NCBI GenBank assembly: GCA_002015125.1 | Contig: MUYB01000010.1 | Coordinates: 1 to 55,654, forward strand | Reading direction: 5' to 3' | Origin: [Haemophilus] felis | Lineage (GTDB): Bacteria; Pseudomonadota; Gammaproteobacteria; Enterobacterales; Pasteurellaceae | DNA length: 55,654 nt | Part shown: in pieces, positions 38,313-48,693 of the stretch | How the letters are laid out: the number at the start of each line of letters is the position of its first letter | Position numbering within the stretch: position 1 is the stretch's first letter | The notes under the pieces: generated by a model | The model's database searches: none | What the model saw: only the letters and a program-made list of their open reading frames with translations | What the model was told of the DNA's origin: nothing | Made by a program: the position numbers and the translations under genes

Positions 38313-39239
38313 ATGATTAAAGTAAAAGCGCTTTTTTTAGCAATTGCAGGTTTAATTGCGGTTACCACTTCGGCTCAAGCAGCAGAACGTGTGATAGCAA
38401 CAGTTAATGGTGTTCCAGTATTGCAAAGCCAAGTCAGTAAATTCACAGGAAAGAAAATCAATGCTAAAGCTGCGTTGGATAAAGTTATTGATGACATCTT
38501 AGTGCAACAAGCTATTCAGAATTCTGGTATTAAAGTGAGCAATGCTCAACTTGATAATATTATTCAAGGTATTGCGGCACAAAATGGCTTAACTTATGGC
38601 CAATTCCTTGATGCTCTTGATTATCAAGGAATCAACTATGCGAATTATCGTAAGCAACTTGAAAATCAAATTGTTGTGAACGAGCTACGCAATCAAGTGA
38701 TTGGTCAAAGTGTACAAGTTACACCAGAGCAAATTAATGAGCTGAGCAAACAGTTATTAGCTGATGCGGATATGAAAGGAAAAACTCAGAAATTTGTGGG
38801 TAAAGAATACGAAATTCGCCATATTTTGTTAAAGCTTAATCCGTTGTTAAATGATGCTCAGGCTAAAGCACAATTAGATGCAATTCGCGCGGATATTTTG
38901 GCGAACAAAATGTCTTTTGCCGACGCAGCATTAAAATATTCCAAAGATTATCTTTCAGGTGCTAACGGCGGTAGCCTAGGTTTTGCGGTGTTAGATATTT
39001 ACTCGCCTCATTTTCAAAACGCGGTACAAAACACACCAATGGGTAAAATCTCAGCGCCTTTTAAAACAGAATTTGGTTGGCATATTTTAGAAGTGGTTAA
39101 CTCTCGTGATTTGGATCGCACAGAGGATCTATATCGTCAAAAAGCCTATGAACAATTGGTGGGTGAAAAACTGGAAGATGTTGAAAACGATTGGGTCAAA
39201 GTATTACGTCAAAACGCAGATATCCGCTATATTAATTAA
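38313..39239 (+). CDS. surA: periplasmic peptidyl-prolyl isomerase SurA (short form)
   Basis: SurA is a chaperone for outer-membrane proteins. The 308-residue protein has a signal peptide cleaved near AQA-A (residue 23), an N-terminal chaperone domain (TVNGVPVLQSQVSKFTGK; LDNIIQGIAAQNGLTYGQF) and a single parvulin domain (about 170-275: YEIRHILLKLNP, FADAALKYSKDYLSGANGGSLG, FGWHILEV). E. coli SurA has about 430 residues with two parvulin domains, so one is lacking here, as in other Pasteurellaceae. It follows pyrR by 72 bases; a terminator comes next. Confidence 0.9.
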   Translation: MIKVKALFLAIAGLIAVTTSAQAAERVIATVNGVPVLQSQVSKFTGKKINAKAALDKVIDDILVQQAIQNSGIKVSNAQLDNIIQGIAAQNGLTYGQFLDALDYQGINYANYRKQLENQIVVNELRNQVIGQSVQVTPEQINELSKQLLADADMKGKTQKFVGKEYEIRHILLKLNPLLNDAQAKAQLDAIRADILANKMSFADAALKYSKDYLSGANGGSLGFAVLDIYSPHFQNAVQNTPMGKISAPFKTEFGWHILEVVNSRDLDRTEDLYRQKAYEQLVGEKLEDVENDWVKVLRQNADIRYIN

Positions 39240-39255
39240 ATGCTTGAAAGCATCG

Positions 39256-39283
39256 AAAATCCCAGCGAAATGCTGGGATTTTG
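39256..39283 (+). terminator. terminator after surA
   Basis: The perfect 11-base stem AAAATCCCAGC / GCTGGGATTTT with a 5-base loop lies 16 bases after the surA stop. Confidence 0.85.
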
Positions 39284-39334
39284 CTTTATAATACGCCAAC
39301 TTTTTATTTTAGACTCCATACAAATAAGTAATTT

Positions 39335-40204
39335 ATGAATTCAAAAAAACATTTAGGTCACACCGCCCGTAAGCGTTTTGGGCAAAACTTTTTACACGAT
39401 GATAATGTGATTCAAGGCATTGTGTCGGCGATTTATCCACAAAAAGATCAATTTTTAGTGGAAATTGGTCCTGGTCTTGGGGCATTAACGGAGCCAGTGG
39501 GCGAGTTGGTTGATCATTTAACTGTGGTGGAGCTAGACCGTGATTTAGCCGAACGTTTACGCCACCACCCTTTCCTCCATCATAAGATTACGGTGATTGA
39601 AACCGATGCGATGCAGTTTGATTTTGGCAAACTTTATCAAGAGGCAAAACTGGCAGAAAAAAATCAAAAAATGCGTGTGTTTGGTAACTTGCCTTATAAC
39701 ATTTCTACTCCGTTGATGTTTCATCTTTTCAAATATCATGATGTGATTGCGGATATGCACTTTATGTTGCAGAAAGAAGTAGTCACACGTTTATGTGCGG
39801 CACCGAATAGTAAAGCCTATGGGCGTTTAACTATTATGGCGCAATATTTCTGTCAGGTAATGCCTGTGTTAGAAGTACCGCCGACAGCCTTTAAACCAGC
39901 ACCCAAAGTGGATTCTGCAGTGGTGCGTTTAGTGCCACATAAGGAGCTGCCACACCCCGTCAAAGACTTATATTGGTTAAATCGGGTATGTAGTCAAGCC
40001 TTCAATCAACGCCGTAAAACCTTACGCAATGCCTTATCCACCTTGTTTAGTGCCGAACAACTCATCGATTTAGGCATTGAATTAACGGCACGAGCAGAAA
40101 ATTTATCCATTGCAGATTATGCACGTTTGGCGAACTACTTAGCGGACAATCCACCTGCGGATCTGAATAAAGAGGATTTCATTGAATCCCTAGAGGACGA
40201 ATAA
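39335..40204 (+). CDS. ksgA: 16S rRNA dimethyladenosine transferase
   Basis: KsgA dimethylates two adjacent adenosines (A1518 and A1519) near the 3' end of 16S rRNA and acts as a late check in 30S assembly. The 289-residue protein has the start [12 protein letters not shown], the SAM motif [15 protein letters not shown], the catalytic NLPYNIS and the C-terminal [15 protein letters not shown]. It is followed after 20 bases by apaH, as in many gammaproteobacteria. Confidence 0.96.
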   Translation: MNSKKHLGHTARKRFGQNFLHDDNVIQGIVSAIYPQKDQFLVEIGPGLGALTEPVGELVDHLTVVELDRDLAERLRHHPFLHHKITVIETDAMQFDFGKLYQEAKLAEKNQKMRVFGNLPYNISTPLMFHLFKYHDVIADMHFMLQKEVVTRLCAAPNSKAYGRLTIMAQYFCQVMPVLEVPPTAFKPAPKVDSAVVRLVPHKELPHPVKDLYWLNRVCSQAFNQRRKTLRNALSTLFSAEQLIDLGIELTARAENLSIADYARLANYLADNPPADLNKEDFIESLEDE

Positions 40205-40224
40205 AGCAAATAAGGCGGTGTAAT

Positions 40225-41049
40225 ATGGCGACATATTTGGTTGGTGATTTACAAGGTTGTTATGATGAACTACAACTTTTACTTGATAAAGTGAAGTTTA
40301 ATCCCACACAGGATAAGCTTTATCTTGTTGGTGATTTAGTTGCTCGTGGTGATAAATCCCTCGAATGTTTACGCTTTGTCAAATCCCTCGGCGAATCCGC
40401 TCAAACTGTGTTAGGCAATCACGATTTACATCTCATTTCCACCGCACTTGGCATTAAAAAAGTCAAAGCACGAGATCGTGTTGATACCATTTTTAATGCC
40501 CCTGATTTTGAAGAATTAATCTATTGGTTACGCCATCAGCCCTTGTTGGTGCATAATGAGCAACAAAATTTTGTAATGACGCACGCTGGCATTTCGCCCG
40601 ATTGGGAGCTTGCCACCGCAAAACGTTGTGCACAGGAAGTAGAAGCGGTGCTACGCCATGGTGATTACCGGCACTTAATCGAAAATATGTACGAAAACCA
40701 CCCTGACCGTTGGCATAATGAGTTACAAGGGTTGGATCGTTTACGTTATAGCATTAATGTGTTTACTCGTATGCGTTTTTGCTATTGGGATCACCGCTTA
40801 GATTTCGATTGCAAACAACCTCCAGAATCCGCCCCTGAAACCCTCACGCCTTGGTTTAACTTGGATAATCCCCTTTACCAAAGCCTGCCGATTGTGTTTG
40901 GGCATTGGGCAAGTTTGGTGGACACGGTGACGCCACCGCATATCTATGCCCTTGACACAGGCTGCGTGTGGGGCAATCGCATGACGATGTTACGCTGGGA
41001 AGATAAACAGATTTTCAGCCAAAGTGCGGTGAAAAATTATCAAGTTTGA
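40225..41049 (+). CDS. apaH: diadenosine tetraphosphatase, symmetrical
   Basis: ApaH hydrolyses Ap4A to two ADP, and also removes Np4 caps from RNA. The metallophosphatase motifs are all present: [11 protein letters not shown] near the N-terminus, [29 protein letters not shown] and FGHWASL. The 274-residue length is normal. The gene holds two DNA uptake cores (40441 reverse, 41022 forward), the second near its end. Confidence 0.95.
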   Translation: MATYLVGDLQGCYDELQLLLDKVKFNPTQDKLYLVGDLVARGDKSLECLRFVKSLGESAQTVLGNHDLHLISTALGIKKVKARDRVDTIFNAPDFEELIYWLRHQPLLVHNEQQNFVMTHAGISPDWELATAKRCAQEVEAVLRHGDYRHLIENMYENHPDRWHNELQGLDRLRYSINVFTRMRFCYWDHRLDFDCKQPPESAPETLTPWFNLDNPLYQSLPIVFGHWASLVDTVTPPHIYALDTGCVWGNRMTMLRWEDKQIFSQSAVKNYQV

Positions 41050-41073
41050 GTGCGTTTAATCCTTATGGGCAAT

Positions 41074-41108
41074 AAAAAACCCACAGATTTTGCATCAGTG
41101 GGTTTTTT
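41074..41108. terminator. bidirectional terminator between apaH and tpiA
   Basis: AAAAAACCCAC pairs with GTGGGTTTTTT across a 13-base loop, between convergent genes. Confidence 0.8.
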
Positions 41109-41121
41109 GTTGTGAGCTATC

Positions 41122-41907
41122 TTAGTTTTTCGCTTTAGCCGCGGCTTTCACGATAGTGGCGAAAGCGGCTGCTTTAAGAGAGGCGCCACCAACCAATGCA
41201 CCGTCGATATCTGGTTGGGTGAATAATTCCGCTGCGTTCGCATCGTTCACAGAACCGCCGTATTGGATAATCACTTGTTCTGCTACTGCTTTGTCTTTTT
41301 TCGCAATATGACCACGAATGAATGCGTGTACCGCTTGTGCTTGGGCTGGGGTCGCAGATTTACCCGTGCCGATTGCCCAAACAGGTTCGTAAGCAATCAC
41401 CGCACCGTTGAACGCTTCCGCCCCAAGGCTGTTTAACACCGCATCAATTTGACGCGCGCAAACTTCTTCGGTTTTACCTGCTTCGTTTTCTTCTTCGCTT
41501 TCACCAATACATAATACTGGCACTAAACCTGCAGTTTTTAATGCCGCAAATTTTTTGGCGATAAAGCCATCACATTCTCTGTGATAGGTACGACGTTCAG
41601 AGTGACCGATAATCACATATTTCACGCCAAAATCTTTTAACATTTCAGGGGAAATATCGCCAGTGAATGCGCCTTGCACGTTAACATCAACGTTTTGTGC
41701 GCCTAGCTCGATTAATTTTCCGCCACAGCTGCAACCGCAATTTAATGCGGCTTCTGCTTCCGCTAAGTACATTACTGGCGGTGCAATTGCAACGCCACAG
41801 CCTTCAACACCTGCTAATTCTTTTTTCAAACCTTCAACTAATTCTTTGGTAAATGCTTTGCTACCATTTAATTTCCAGTTACCCATTACTAAAGGACGAC
41901 GAGCCAT
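41122..41907 (-). CDS. tpiA: triose-phosphate isomerase
   Basis: TpiA interconverts dihydroxyacetone phosphate and glyceraldehyde 3-phosphate. The catalytic residues are Lys12 in GNWKLNG, His102 in IIGHSERR and Glu174 in [21 protein letters not shown] near the end binds phosphate. At 261 residues it is about five longer than relatives, owing to a short insertion [10 protein letters not shown] (about residues 56-65) with three cysteines in a surface loop before GAQNVD. ATG 41907 follows GGAGAAAC on the reverse strand. Confidence 0.96.
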   Translation of the reverse strand: MARRPLVMGNWKLNGSKAFTKELVEGLKKELAGVEGCGVAIAPPVMYLAEAEAALNCGCSCGGKLIELGAQNVDVNVQGAFTGDISPEMLKDFGVKYVIIGHSERRTYHRECDGFIAKKFAALKTAGLVPVLCIGESEEENEAGKTEEVCARQIDAVLNSLGAEAFNGAVIAYEPVWAIGTGKSATPAQAQAVHAFIRGHIAKKDKAVAEQVIIQYGGSVNDANAAELFTQPDIDGALVGGASLKAAAFATIVKAAAKAKN

Positions 41908-42080
41908 AATGTTTCTCCGTATAAATTAATGAAAAAATAACCACACTACTATAGCAAATTTTTCCCCATTTCTGTTGATTTGAGGCAAATTTAAAAAATT
42001 TTTTCTAGAAAGATGATTATTTTGTGTGAAAAGGCTACAATCCACTGTATGAATTTGATGAAAATTAGTCAATTTTACCA

Positions 42081-42521
42081 ATGAAAATCTTTAAAGCTGA
42101 ACAGTGGAATTTGGAAATTCTGTTACCTTTGTTTGAACAATATCGCCTCGCACAAGGCATGTCGGAAAATCCCGACCGCACCCTTGCTTTCCTCGCCAAT
42201 CGAATTCGCTTCAATGAAAGTATCTTTTTTATTGCGGTACACCAACAACAAGCCGTTGGTTTTATTCAACTTTATCCACGCATTTCCTCTTTGCAACTGC
42301 AACGTTATTGGCAACTCAACGATATTTTTGTCGTCCCTCAACACAACCACGCAGAAATCTGTCACCAATTGATTGCAAAGGCAAAAGAGTTTGTTTTTTA
42401 CACACGTTCCAATCGTCTTGTGGCAGAACCTTACCTGCAACAACAAGGGATTTTTGAACAGGCTGGCTTTAAGCATAACGCCACAAAAACGCTGTTTGAG
42501 CTTTCCCTTACTCGCCTTTAA
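42081..42521 (+). CDS. GNAT-family N-acetyltransferase
   Basis: The 146-residue protein has the GNAT fold order: an N-terminal strand and helix ([20 protein letters not shown]), the central strands [18 protein letters not shown] and [15 protein letters not shown], a short acetyl-CoA loop, then [20 protein letters not shown] at the end. The usual acetyl-CoA motif (Q/R-x-x-G-x-G/A) is poor here, being [13 protein letters not shown]. The substrate is unknown. Its end overlaps the convergent rluE-like gene by 14 bases. Confidence 0.78.
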   Translation: MKIFKAEQWNLEILLPLFEQYRLAQGMSENPDRTLAFLANRIRFNESIFFIAVHQQQAVGFIQLYPRISSLQLQRYWQLNDIFVVPQHNHAEICHQLIAKAKEFVFYTRSNRLVAEPYLQQQGIFEQAGFKHNATKTLFELSLTRL

Positions 42522-43173
42522 AGGTCGTTTTCAGTCCTAACGCCGCATAAAGTGCGGTCAATTCTGAGGTAGAGAGTGAACGAAACGTCCCCTGCGGTAA
42601 ATTTTCCAAGGTAAACAACGCCAATTGATACCGAATGAGCCGTAAGGTTGGAAAACCAATATGCGCCGTCATCCGCCGCACTTGACGATTACGCCCTTCA
42701 CAAATTTTAATTTCCAACCAGTTGGTAGGAACGGTTTTCCGCTCTCGAATGGGAGGATTGCGCGGCCACAACCAAACTGGCTCACTAACTAACTGCACTT
42801 TCGCAGGGGCGGTAACGCCGTCGTTAAGTTGCACGCCCCTCCGTAATTTATCGAGATCCTGTTGCGAAGGAATGCCTTCCACTTGAGCAAAATAGGTTTT
42901 TTCCGTCTTAAATTTCGGTTCCGCCAAGCGATGCTGAATATCGCCATTGTTAGTCAACAGCACTAGCCCCTCGCTATCCCGATCCAACCGTCCAGCTGGA
43001 TAAACCTGCGTAAGCGGAATAAACTCCTTTAAGGTTTTGCGTCCATTTTCATCGCTAAACTGGGTCAACACGTCATAGGGTTTGTTAAATAAAATCACTT
43101 GCGTTTGAGCCAAACCAAGTGGTTTTTTCTTATTTTGATGATGTTTTGGCGTAAAGGTTACTTTCTTTCTCAT
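42508..43173 (-). CDS. rluE: 23S rRNA pseudouridine synthase (RluE type)
   Basis: RluE makes pseudouridine at position 2457 of 23S rRNA in E. coli. The 221-residue protein has the RsuA-family catalytic motif [19 protein letters not shown] with Asp64, then KTYFAQVEG, and the closing [23 protein letters not shown] (positions near 42610-42700). The N-terminus is basic ([18 protein letters not shown]) and no S4 domain is present, which fits RluE. It starts one base after the Sel1-repeat gene and probably shares its transcript. A DNA uptake core at 42550 lies near its 3' end. Confidence 0.9.
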   Translation of the reverse strand: MRKKVTFTPKHHQNKKKPLGLAQTQVILFNKPYDVLTQFSDENGRKTLKEFIPLTQVYPAGRLDRDSEGLVLLTNNGDIQHRLAEPKFKTEKTYFAQVEGIPSQQDLDKLRRGVQLNDGVTAPAKVQLVSEPVWLWPRNPPIRERKTVPTNWLEIKICEGRNRQVRRMTAHIGFPTLRLIRYQLALFTLENLPQGTFRSLSTSELTALYAALGLKTTFKGE

Positions 43174-43174
43174 C

Positions 43175-45526
43175 TTATTTTTGTGCTTTTTTCTTATTTT
43201 TAACTTTTTCTTGTAGTGTCTTTTGTAGCTCCACAGCAGGCAAAAAACCTTGTTGAACAGCTGCCTTTGCCCATTTTAAGGCGAGCTTATTATTCCTTTT
43301 TGTAGAGAACATTGGATCATCGCTAGAATAAAGTTGCGCTAAAAGGTATTGTGCTTCTACTATTTTTGCTTGAGCGGCTTTTTCTAAGTGGAAAAATATT
43401 TTGTCGATATTCACTTTATGTCGTGGATCAGACATACCATATATAAAAACCAAATAAAAATGGGCGATGTGGTAACCCTGTTCTGCTGCTTTGGTGTAGT
43501 GGTAAATGGCTTTATTTATGTTATTAAAACTCAGATAGAGTTCTCCTAAAATAAAATGATATTGCTCTTGGTGTGCTGGTTTCTCCAACCAGCGTAGAAA
43601 ATGCTGTTGCACAAACTCGCGTAATTCCGTTTGCCCACTCGGCTTATAAATCAACTTGGTTTCCAGTAAAGGCTGAAGATAATCAAAGGCGTCATCATAA
43701 TTTTCCTCTTGAATAGCAATCATCGTGAGTTGTGCTACCGCCTGTTTATCATCGGGGAAAATCTGCTTCAACCATTTTTTGGCTAATTCGTTGTTTTGTT
43801 CCACACCTCCGCCTCCATAAAAATAGATGTGGCTAAGCCATTTAATGGATTCAGGGTCGTTTTGCTCCGCACTTTTGGTTAACCAATACAGACCAGCTTC
43901 TATATCTTTTTTCGGGCTATCGTTATCCAAATACAGTCGTGCCAATTCCAGTTGCGCAGAGGCTAAATTCTGTTCAGCGGCTTTTTTGAACCACTCTAAT
44001 GCTTTGTCTTTGTTGCGTTTTACGCCAATTCCATCTAAATAAATTGAGGCAAGATGATATTGCCCTTGCGCATCGCCACTCAAAGCGGATTTTTTAAACC
44101 AATTTAATGCTTGTTTTAGATCTTTTTTCACGCCAAAACCATTCATATAAAACAATCCCAGTTTGTCAAAGGCGGCGGTGAAATGTTGTTTTGCGGCTTT
44201 TTGCATAAATTGAAAGGCTTTTTTGGGATCTTTGTTGAGATGTTTTCCCTCAATATAAAAATTAGCTAATGTAAATTGGGCGTCGGCGTTGCCTTTCTGA
44301 GCTGCGGTTTGCAAATCCTTTAGGGTGGCATAAGGCTTAAAGGGATTTTCGTTTGCGTTAATCGCATCTAAGATTGTCTGCGCATCTTTTCGCCCCCAGG
44401 CTACCGCTTTAGTCGCCCAAAATTTCGCCTCTGCTAAGGAATTATCCCCCGACAAGTTATGATGATAATTCAACCAAGCTAAGCCGAAAGCGGAAGCTGG
44501 ATCTTGTAATTTAACGCCTTTTTCTAACCAATATTTTGCTTTGCTGAAATCTTGTAGTCCTGATTTTAGATGGATATAAAGCTCCGCCAATAAAGTGATT
44601 GCAGCAATATTTTCAGGCTCCACTTTAGCCGCTTCCAATGCCCAATATTCCGCTAATTTGTAATTGAGAGTTACTTTTTTTCCTTCGCGATAGGTGTGAG
44701 CAAGGATCATCATGGCTTCCGTGTTCTTTTCGTTGGCGGATAATTGGAACCATTGCAAGGCTTTCTCGGGATTTTCTGGCACGCCGTCGCCAGCTAATAA
44801 CATTAAGCCAGCGTTATTCGCACCTGCCCATTCCCCTTGTTTGGCAGCAAGTTCAAATAAAGCGAGTGCTTTGGGTTTGTCTATTTTTACATTGCCTAAT
44901 CCTTCAGCGTAACAGCGCCCAAGAAAAAAATTCGCACTCGGATAAATGGATTGACTGGCTTTTTCCAACAGCGCACAACCTTGCACAGGATCTTGTTTAA
45001 ATCCATTGCTTCCTTGAAGATAATATTCACCTAAAGCGGCTTGGGCGGCAGCCGAATTATGCTCTACAGCAAAGGTTAATAGCCGCTCCGCTTCTTGCTG
45101 AATACTGGGGTTGTTGGCGGCATCGGGCTCCTCTAGTAATAAACTCGCTTTCAAAAATTCCGCTTCTGCCAAAAAACGAAAACCAAATTCCCCATCTTCT
45201 TCCACTAAATTTAGCCAATATTTTGCCTGTTCAAGATTTTTTTCCACGCCCCAGCCGTTAAAATAAAGTTTTGCCAAGCCTAAGCGAGCTTCATTGTCCT
45301 TTTGTTCCGCGGCTTTCCGAAGCCATTTCGCGCCTTCGTAATAATCTTTATGGCGAATATGAATTTTCGCCATATTGACTTGAGCGAACACATACCCAGC
45401 CTCAGCATCATCAATATACCTTTGTATCAGGTCTTGTTTATCATTTTGTTCAAACTGAGAGAACGCAGCTGCGGAAGCAAGGCTGAGGCAGCATAATAAC
45501 CAAATGTAGCGAATCAGCGATGTCAT
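43175..45526 (-). CDS. large secreted Sel1-repeat (TPR-like) protein
   Basis: From ATG 45526 (with AAGGAAA upstream) the product has 783 residues: a signal peptide ([22 protein letters not shown], cleavage near residue 21) and then about fifteen Sel1-like repeats of 36-38 residues, recognisable by A-x-x-x-L-G/A-x-x-Y-x-x-G-x-G-V-x-x-D or N-x-x-K-A-x-x-W-x-x-K-A-A-x-Q/E. Examples are [19 protein letters not shown] and [19 protein letters not shown]. Such solenoids bind other proteins, often at the cell envelope or in host contact. The C-terminus is lysine-rich. The frame is open upstream to 45646, but that part is not signal-like. Partner unknown. Confidence 0.85.
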   Translation of the reverse strand: MTSLIRYIWLLCCLSLASAAAFSQFEQNDKQDLIQRYIDDAEAGYVFAQVNMAKIHIRHKDYYEGAKWLRKAAEQKDNEARLGLAKLYFNGWGVEKNLEQAKYWLNLVEEDGEFGFRFLAEAEFLKASLLLEEPDAANNPSIQQEAERLLTFAVEHNSAAAQAALGEYYLQGSNGFKQDPVQGCALLEKASQSIYPSANFFLGRCYAEGLGNVKIDKPKALALFELAAKQGEWAGANNAGLMLLAGDGVPENPEKALQWFQLSANEKNTEAMMILAHTYREGKKVTLNYKLAEYWALEAAKVEPENIAAITLLAELYIHLKSGLQDFSKAKYWLEKGVKLQDPASAFGLAWLNYHHNLSGDNSLAEAKFWATKAVAWGRKDAQTILDAINANENPFKPYATLKDLQTAAQKGNADAQFTLANFYIEGKHLNKDPKKAFQFMQKAAKQHFTAAFDKLGLFYMNGFGVKKDLKQALNWFKKSALSGDAQGQYHLASIYLDGIGVKRNKDKALEWFKKAAEQNLASAQLELARLYLDNDSPKKDIEAGLYWLTKSAEQNDPESIKWLSHIYFYGGGGVEQNNELAKKWLKQIFPDDKQAVAQLTMIAIQEENYDDAFDYLQPLLETKLIYKPSGQTELREFVQQHFLRWLEKPAHQEQYHFILGELYLSFNNINKAIYHYTKAAEQGYHIAHFYLVFIYGMSDPRHKVNIDKIFFHLEKAAQAKIVEAQYLLAQLYSSDDPMFSTKRNNKLALKWAKAAVQQGFLPAVELQKTLQEKVKNKKKAQK

Positions 45527-45877
45527 GATTGAAAGTTTCCTTTGAGAAAAAAATATTGCGGAAAAAATAACATATAATCCCTGATAAATTGAGTTTTTTT
45601 CTCCACAAATTCGTGCTTTTTGCGATGAAATTCGGCTAACAAGCACCGCACTTTTACCTGAAATAAAGATTCAAGTGTGGTTGAAAAATGCGAAATGTAT
45701 AGTGGTGTAAACCTCATAAAAATGCGATCTTGATCTAAAAATCGAAAAAAATTTAACAATTTTTTAATAAATGCCTTGCGAACTGGGTGGAGTTGCAATA
45801 GTTTTGCTTGCTGGTTGTTAAAATGAAATTCCATTAAACAACACCTCATCATTCAAAGCAGAAAAAAGGAAAACTAT

Positions 45878-47125
45878 ATGCAATCAAAGGTTGTTATCCC
45901 ACAGGGTCAAAAAATTCAATTAGATGCACAAGGCACGTTAGTTGTGCCTGACAATCCGATTATTCCCTTTATTGAGGGCGACGGCATTGGCGTGGATGTA
46001 ACGCCAGCAATGCAAACGGTAATTAACGCCGCCGTGGAAAAGGCTTACGGTGGCAAGCGTAAAATTTCTTGGGTAGAAATTTACGCAGGCGGTAAAGCCA
46101 ATGAAGTGTATGGCGAAAATACGTGGTTGCCTGATGAAACGCTAGAGCTCATCAAAACCTACCACGTGGCAATTAAAGGCCCGTTGATGACCCCTGTCGG
46201 TGGCGGTATTCGCTCCTTAAACGTGGCGATGCGTCAAGGGTTGGATTTGTACAACTGCTTACGCCCGATTCGTTATTACGAAGGCACCCCAAGCCCAGTG
46301 AAGCACCCTGAATTAGTGGATATGGTGATTTTCCGTGAAAATTCCGAAGATATTTACGCTGGCGTGGAATGGGTGGCAGGCTCCGATGAAGCGAACAAAG
46401 TGATCGCTTTCTTGCAAAATGAAATGGGGGTGAAAAAAATCCGCTTTACCGAAGATTGCGGCATCGGCATCAAACCCGTTTCCAAACAAGGTACCCAACG
46501 TTTGGTGCGTGCAGCGTTGCAATATGTGATTGATAACGACCGCGACTCCTTAACTCTTGTGCATAAAGGCAACATTATGAAATTCACTGAAGGTGCCTTT
46601 AAAGAGTGGGGCTACCAAGTGGCGAAAGAATTTGGGGCAGAGCCTATTGATAACGGCCCGTGGCACACATTGAAAAATCCAAAAACAGGCAAAGAAATCA
46701 TCATCAAAGACAGCATTGCCGATGCGTTTTTGCAAGAGATTTTATTGCACCCAACGGATTACGATGTGATCGCCACCTTGAATTTAAACGGCGACTATAT
46801 TTCCGATGCCTTAGCCGCCCAAGTAGGGGGCATTGGTATTTCACCAGGGGCGAACATCGGTGCAGAAGCTGCCATTTTTGAAGCCACTCACGGCACCGCC
46901 CCAAAAATTGCAGGGCAAAATAAAGCCAACCCAGGTTCGATTATTTTAAGTGGTGAGATGATGTTGCGTCATTTAGGTTGGGTGGAAGCGGCGGATTTGG
47001 TGGTCAATGCGGTGTCCAAAACCATTGCCAACAAAACCGTAACCTTCGATTTTGCCGAAATGCTAGAAGGTGCAACTTTACGTTCTACGTCTGAATTTGC
47101 ACAGGATATTGTGGCGAATATGTAA
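45878..47125 (+). CDS. icd: NADP-dependent isocitrate dehydrogenase
   Basis: Icd oxidises isocitrate to 2-oxoglutarate in the TCA cycle. The 415-residue protein matches the E. coli enzyme: Ser113 in [13 protein letters not shown] (the residue phosphorylated by AceK in E. coli), the substrate motif [31 protein letters not shown] and [22 protein letters not shown] precedes ATG 45878. H. influenzae lacks this gene as far as I recall, so its presence points to a lineage with a fuller oxidative branch. The 351-base gap upstream (45527-45877) holds a reverse DNA uptake core at 45645 and no convincing gene. Confidence 0.95.
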   Translation: MQSKVVIPQGQKIQLDAQGTLVVPDNPIIPFIEGDGIGVDVTPAMQTVINAAVEKAYGGKRKISWVEIYAGGKANEVYGENTWLPDETLELIKTYHVAIKGPLMTPVGGGIRSLNVAMRQGLDLYNCLRPIRYYEGTPSPVKHPELVDMVIFRENSEDIYAGVEWVAGSDEANKVIAFLQNEMGVKKIRFTEDCGIGIKPVSKQGTQRLVRAALQYVIDNDRDSLTLVHKGNIMKFTEGAFKEWGYQVAKEFGAEPIDNGPWHTLKNPKTGKEIIIKDSIADAFLQEILLHPTDYDVIATLNLNGDYISDALAAQVGGIGISPGANIGAEAAIFEATHGTAPKIAGQNKANPGSIILSGEMMLRHLGWVEAADLVVNAVSKTIANKTVTFDFAEMLEGATLRSTSEFAQDIVANM

Positions 47126-47140
47126 TTAAATCCTTTGTTT

Positions 47141-47180
47141 AAAAACCGCATTATTTCGTAGATAATGCGGTTTTTTTTTT
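47141..47180 (+). terminator. terminator after icd
   Basis: AAAAACCGCATTAT pairs with ATAATGCGGTTTTT across a short loop and is followed by T10. Confidence 0.9.
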
Positions 47181-47225
47181 GATTTCAAGGTAAACTAGCG
47201 ACGTTTTTTTGAATGGGTGAATGGT

Positions 47226-47504
47226 ATGCGTTTATTTATCTTGTTATTGATATCAATATTGTTGCTGTTTCAATATGATTTTTGGTTCGGCAAAAATGGT
47301 TATTTGGATTACAAAAGAGTGGCTCAAGAAATTCAACAGCATAAGCAAGAAAACGAGAAATTATCTCAACGTAATCAAGTGCTTGCCGCTGAGATCAAAG
47401 ATTTAAAACAGGGCTTTGATGCCATTGAAGAAAAAGCGCGAGCAGATCTGAAAATGATTAAGCCAAATGAAGTGTTTTACCATATTGTCAAAGAGACAAA
47501 ATAA
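47226..47504 (+). CDS. ftsB: cell division protein FtsB
   Basis: FtsB joins FtsL and FtsQ at the division septum. ATG 47226 gives 92 residues, the family size: a short membrane helix ([20 protein letters not shown]), then a coiled coil (about 25-70, [22 protein letters not shown]) and the conserved [23 protein letters not shown] nine bases upstream is less likely. The stop overlaps the ispD start by one base (TAATG). Confidence 0.94.
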   Translation: MRLFILLLISILLLFQYDFWFGKNGYLDYKRVAQEIQQHKQENEKLSQRNQVLAAEIKDLKQGFDAIEEKARADLKMIKPNEVFYHIVKETK

Positions 47505-48208
47505 TGAAAAAACCTGTTCGTCATATTGTTGCCATTGTGCCCGCTGCTGGCGTTGGAAGCCGTATGCAAGCGGATAAGCCGAAGCAATATTTGCAAATTT
47601 TAGGCAAAACTATTTTAGAGCATACGTTGTCTATTTTATTGACCTATCCTGCTATTGAAAAAATTATTCTCGCATTGGCACCTGAGGATCCTTACATTGG
47701 GCGTTTGTCGTTGTTAAATCATCATAAAATTCAACGCGTTGACGGCGGTGAAAATCGTGCGGATTCGGTGTTGAATGGGCTAAAAGCGTTAGCGGCGATG
47801 AGCGATACCAGTGATTATTGGGTGCTGGTACACGACGCCGCCCGTCCTTGTTTGACGCATCAGGATTTAGATAAATTGCTGCAGGTGGAAGATGAACAGG
47901 GAGCGATTTTAGCCATTCCAGCGACGGACACCATTAAGCGTGCTAGCCCGAATTTACAAATTCAACATACGGAAGATCGCTCTCAACTTTGGCTGGCACA
48001 GACGCCGCAGTTTTTCCCCGTACCGCAGTTAACGCTGGCATTAGAACAGGCGTTAAAGCAAGGATTGGCGATTACCGATGAAGCGTCGGCAATGGAATTT
48101 GCAGGTTTTCGACCTCATTTGATCGCTGGACGGAGCGATAATTTGAAAGTTACACGCCCCGAAGATTTGGCGTTGGCGGAATTTTATTTAACTCGAATGA
48201 TAAAATAG
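47504..48208 (+). CDS. ispD: 2-C-methyl-D-erythritol 4-phosphate cytidylyltransferase
   Basis: IspD makes CDP-methylerythritol in the MEP isoprenoid pathway. The CTP-binding motif [20 protein letters not shown] starts near residue 10; [10 protein letters not shown] and [11 protein letters not shown] follow, and [15 protein letters not shown] is near the end. 234 residues. It is coupled to ftsB and followed after 8 bases by ispF, so two consecutive-in-operon steps of the pathway are co-expressed. Confidence 0.96.
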   Translation: MKKPVRHIVAIVPAAGVGSRMQADKPKQYLQILGKTILEHTLSILLTYPAIEKIILALAPEDPYIGRLSLLNHHKIQRVDGGENRADSVLNGLKALAAMSDTSDYWVLVHDAARPCLTHQDLDKLLQVEDEQGAILAIPATDTIKRASPNLQIQHTEDRSQLWLAQTPQFFPVPQLTLALEQALKQGLAITDEASAMEFAGFRPHLIAGRSDNLKVTRPEDLALAEFYLTRMIK

Positions 48209-48216
48209 GAACAAAA

Positions 48217-48693
48217 ATGATACGAATTGGTCATGGTTTTGATGTGCACGCCTTTGGCGGCGAGGGACCGATTATAATTGGCGGCGTGGCAATTCCTTAC
48301 GAAAAAGGATTGCTGGCTCATTCCGACGGCGACGTTGCGTTGCACGCCTTAACGGACGCGCTGTTGGGCGCGGTGGCGCTAGGGGATATAGGTAAACTTT
48401 TTCCTGATACTGATATGCAATATAAAGGCGCGGACAGTCGTGGCTTGTTGCGCGAGGCTTATGGGCAGGTGCAGAAAAAAGGTTATAAAGTGGGCAATGT
48501 TGACGTCACGATTATTGCGCAAGCACCGAAAATGCGTCCCTATATTGATGAAATGCGCGCAAAAATTGCGCAGGATTTGTGCTGTGATATTGAACAAGTG
48601 AATGTGAAAGCCACCACCACAGAGAAATTAGGTTTCACAGGGCGTGGCGAGGGCATTGCTTGCGAAGCGGTGGCGCTCGTGGTGAAAGCATAA
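48217..48693 (+). CDS. ispF: 2-C-methyl-D-erythritol 2,4-cyclodiphosphate synthase
   Basis: IspF forms the cyclic diphosphate of the MEP pathway as a trimer. Zinc ligands Asp9 and His11 sit in GHGFDVHAF, and His43 lies in the loop [25 protein letters not shown] and [19 protein letters not shown] are typical. 158 residues. The TAATG at its end overlaps the truD start by one base. Confidence 0.96.
   Translation: MIRIGHGFDVHAFGGEGPIIIGGVAIPYEKGLLAHSDGDVALHALTDALLGAVALGDIGKLFPDTDMQYKGADSRGLLREAYGQVQKKGYKVGNVDVTIIAQAPKMRPYIDEMRAKIAQDLCCDIEQVNVKATTTEKLGFTGRGEGIACEAVALVVKA

Larger units (their letters stand above)
32795..45653. repeat. Haemophilus-type DNA uptake sequences (eight cores)
   Basis: The exact 9-base core AAGTGCGGT was found at 35059, 36388, 36493, 41022 and 42550 on the + strand and at 32795, 40441 and 45645 on the - strand. 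Such cores are bound during natural transformation in the Haemophilus/Aggregatibacter group. No exact copy was found outside this span by reading both strands. Confidence 0.8.

Noticed and set aside
45523..45852. 109-codon reverse frame upstream of icd
   Set aside because: It overlaps the signal-peptide end of the Sel1-repeat gene, has no recognisable family features, and contains a DNA uptake core in a normal intergenic region.
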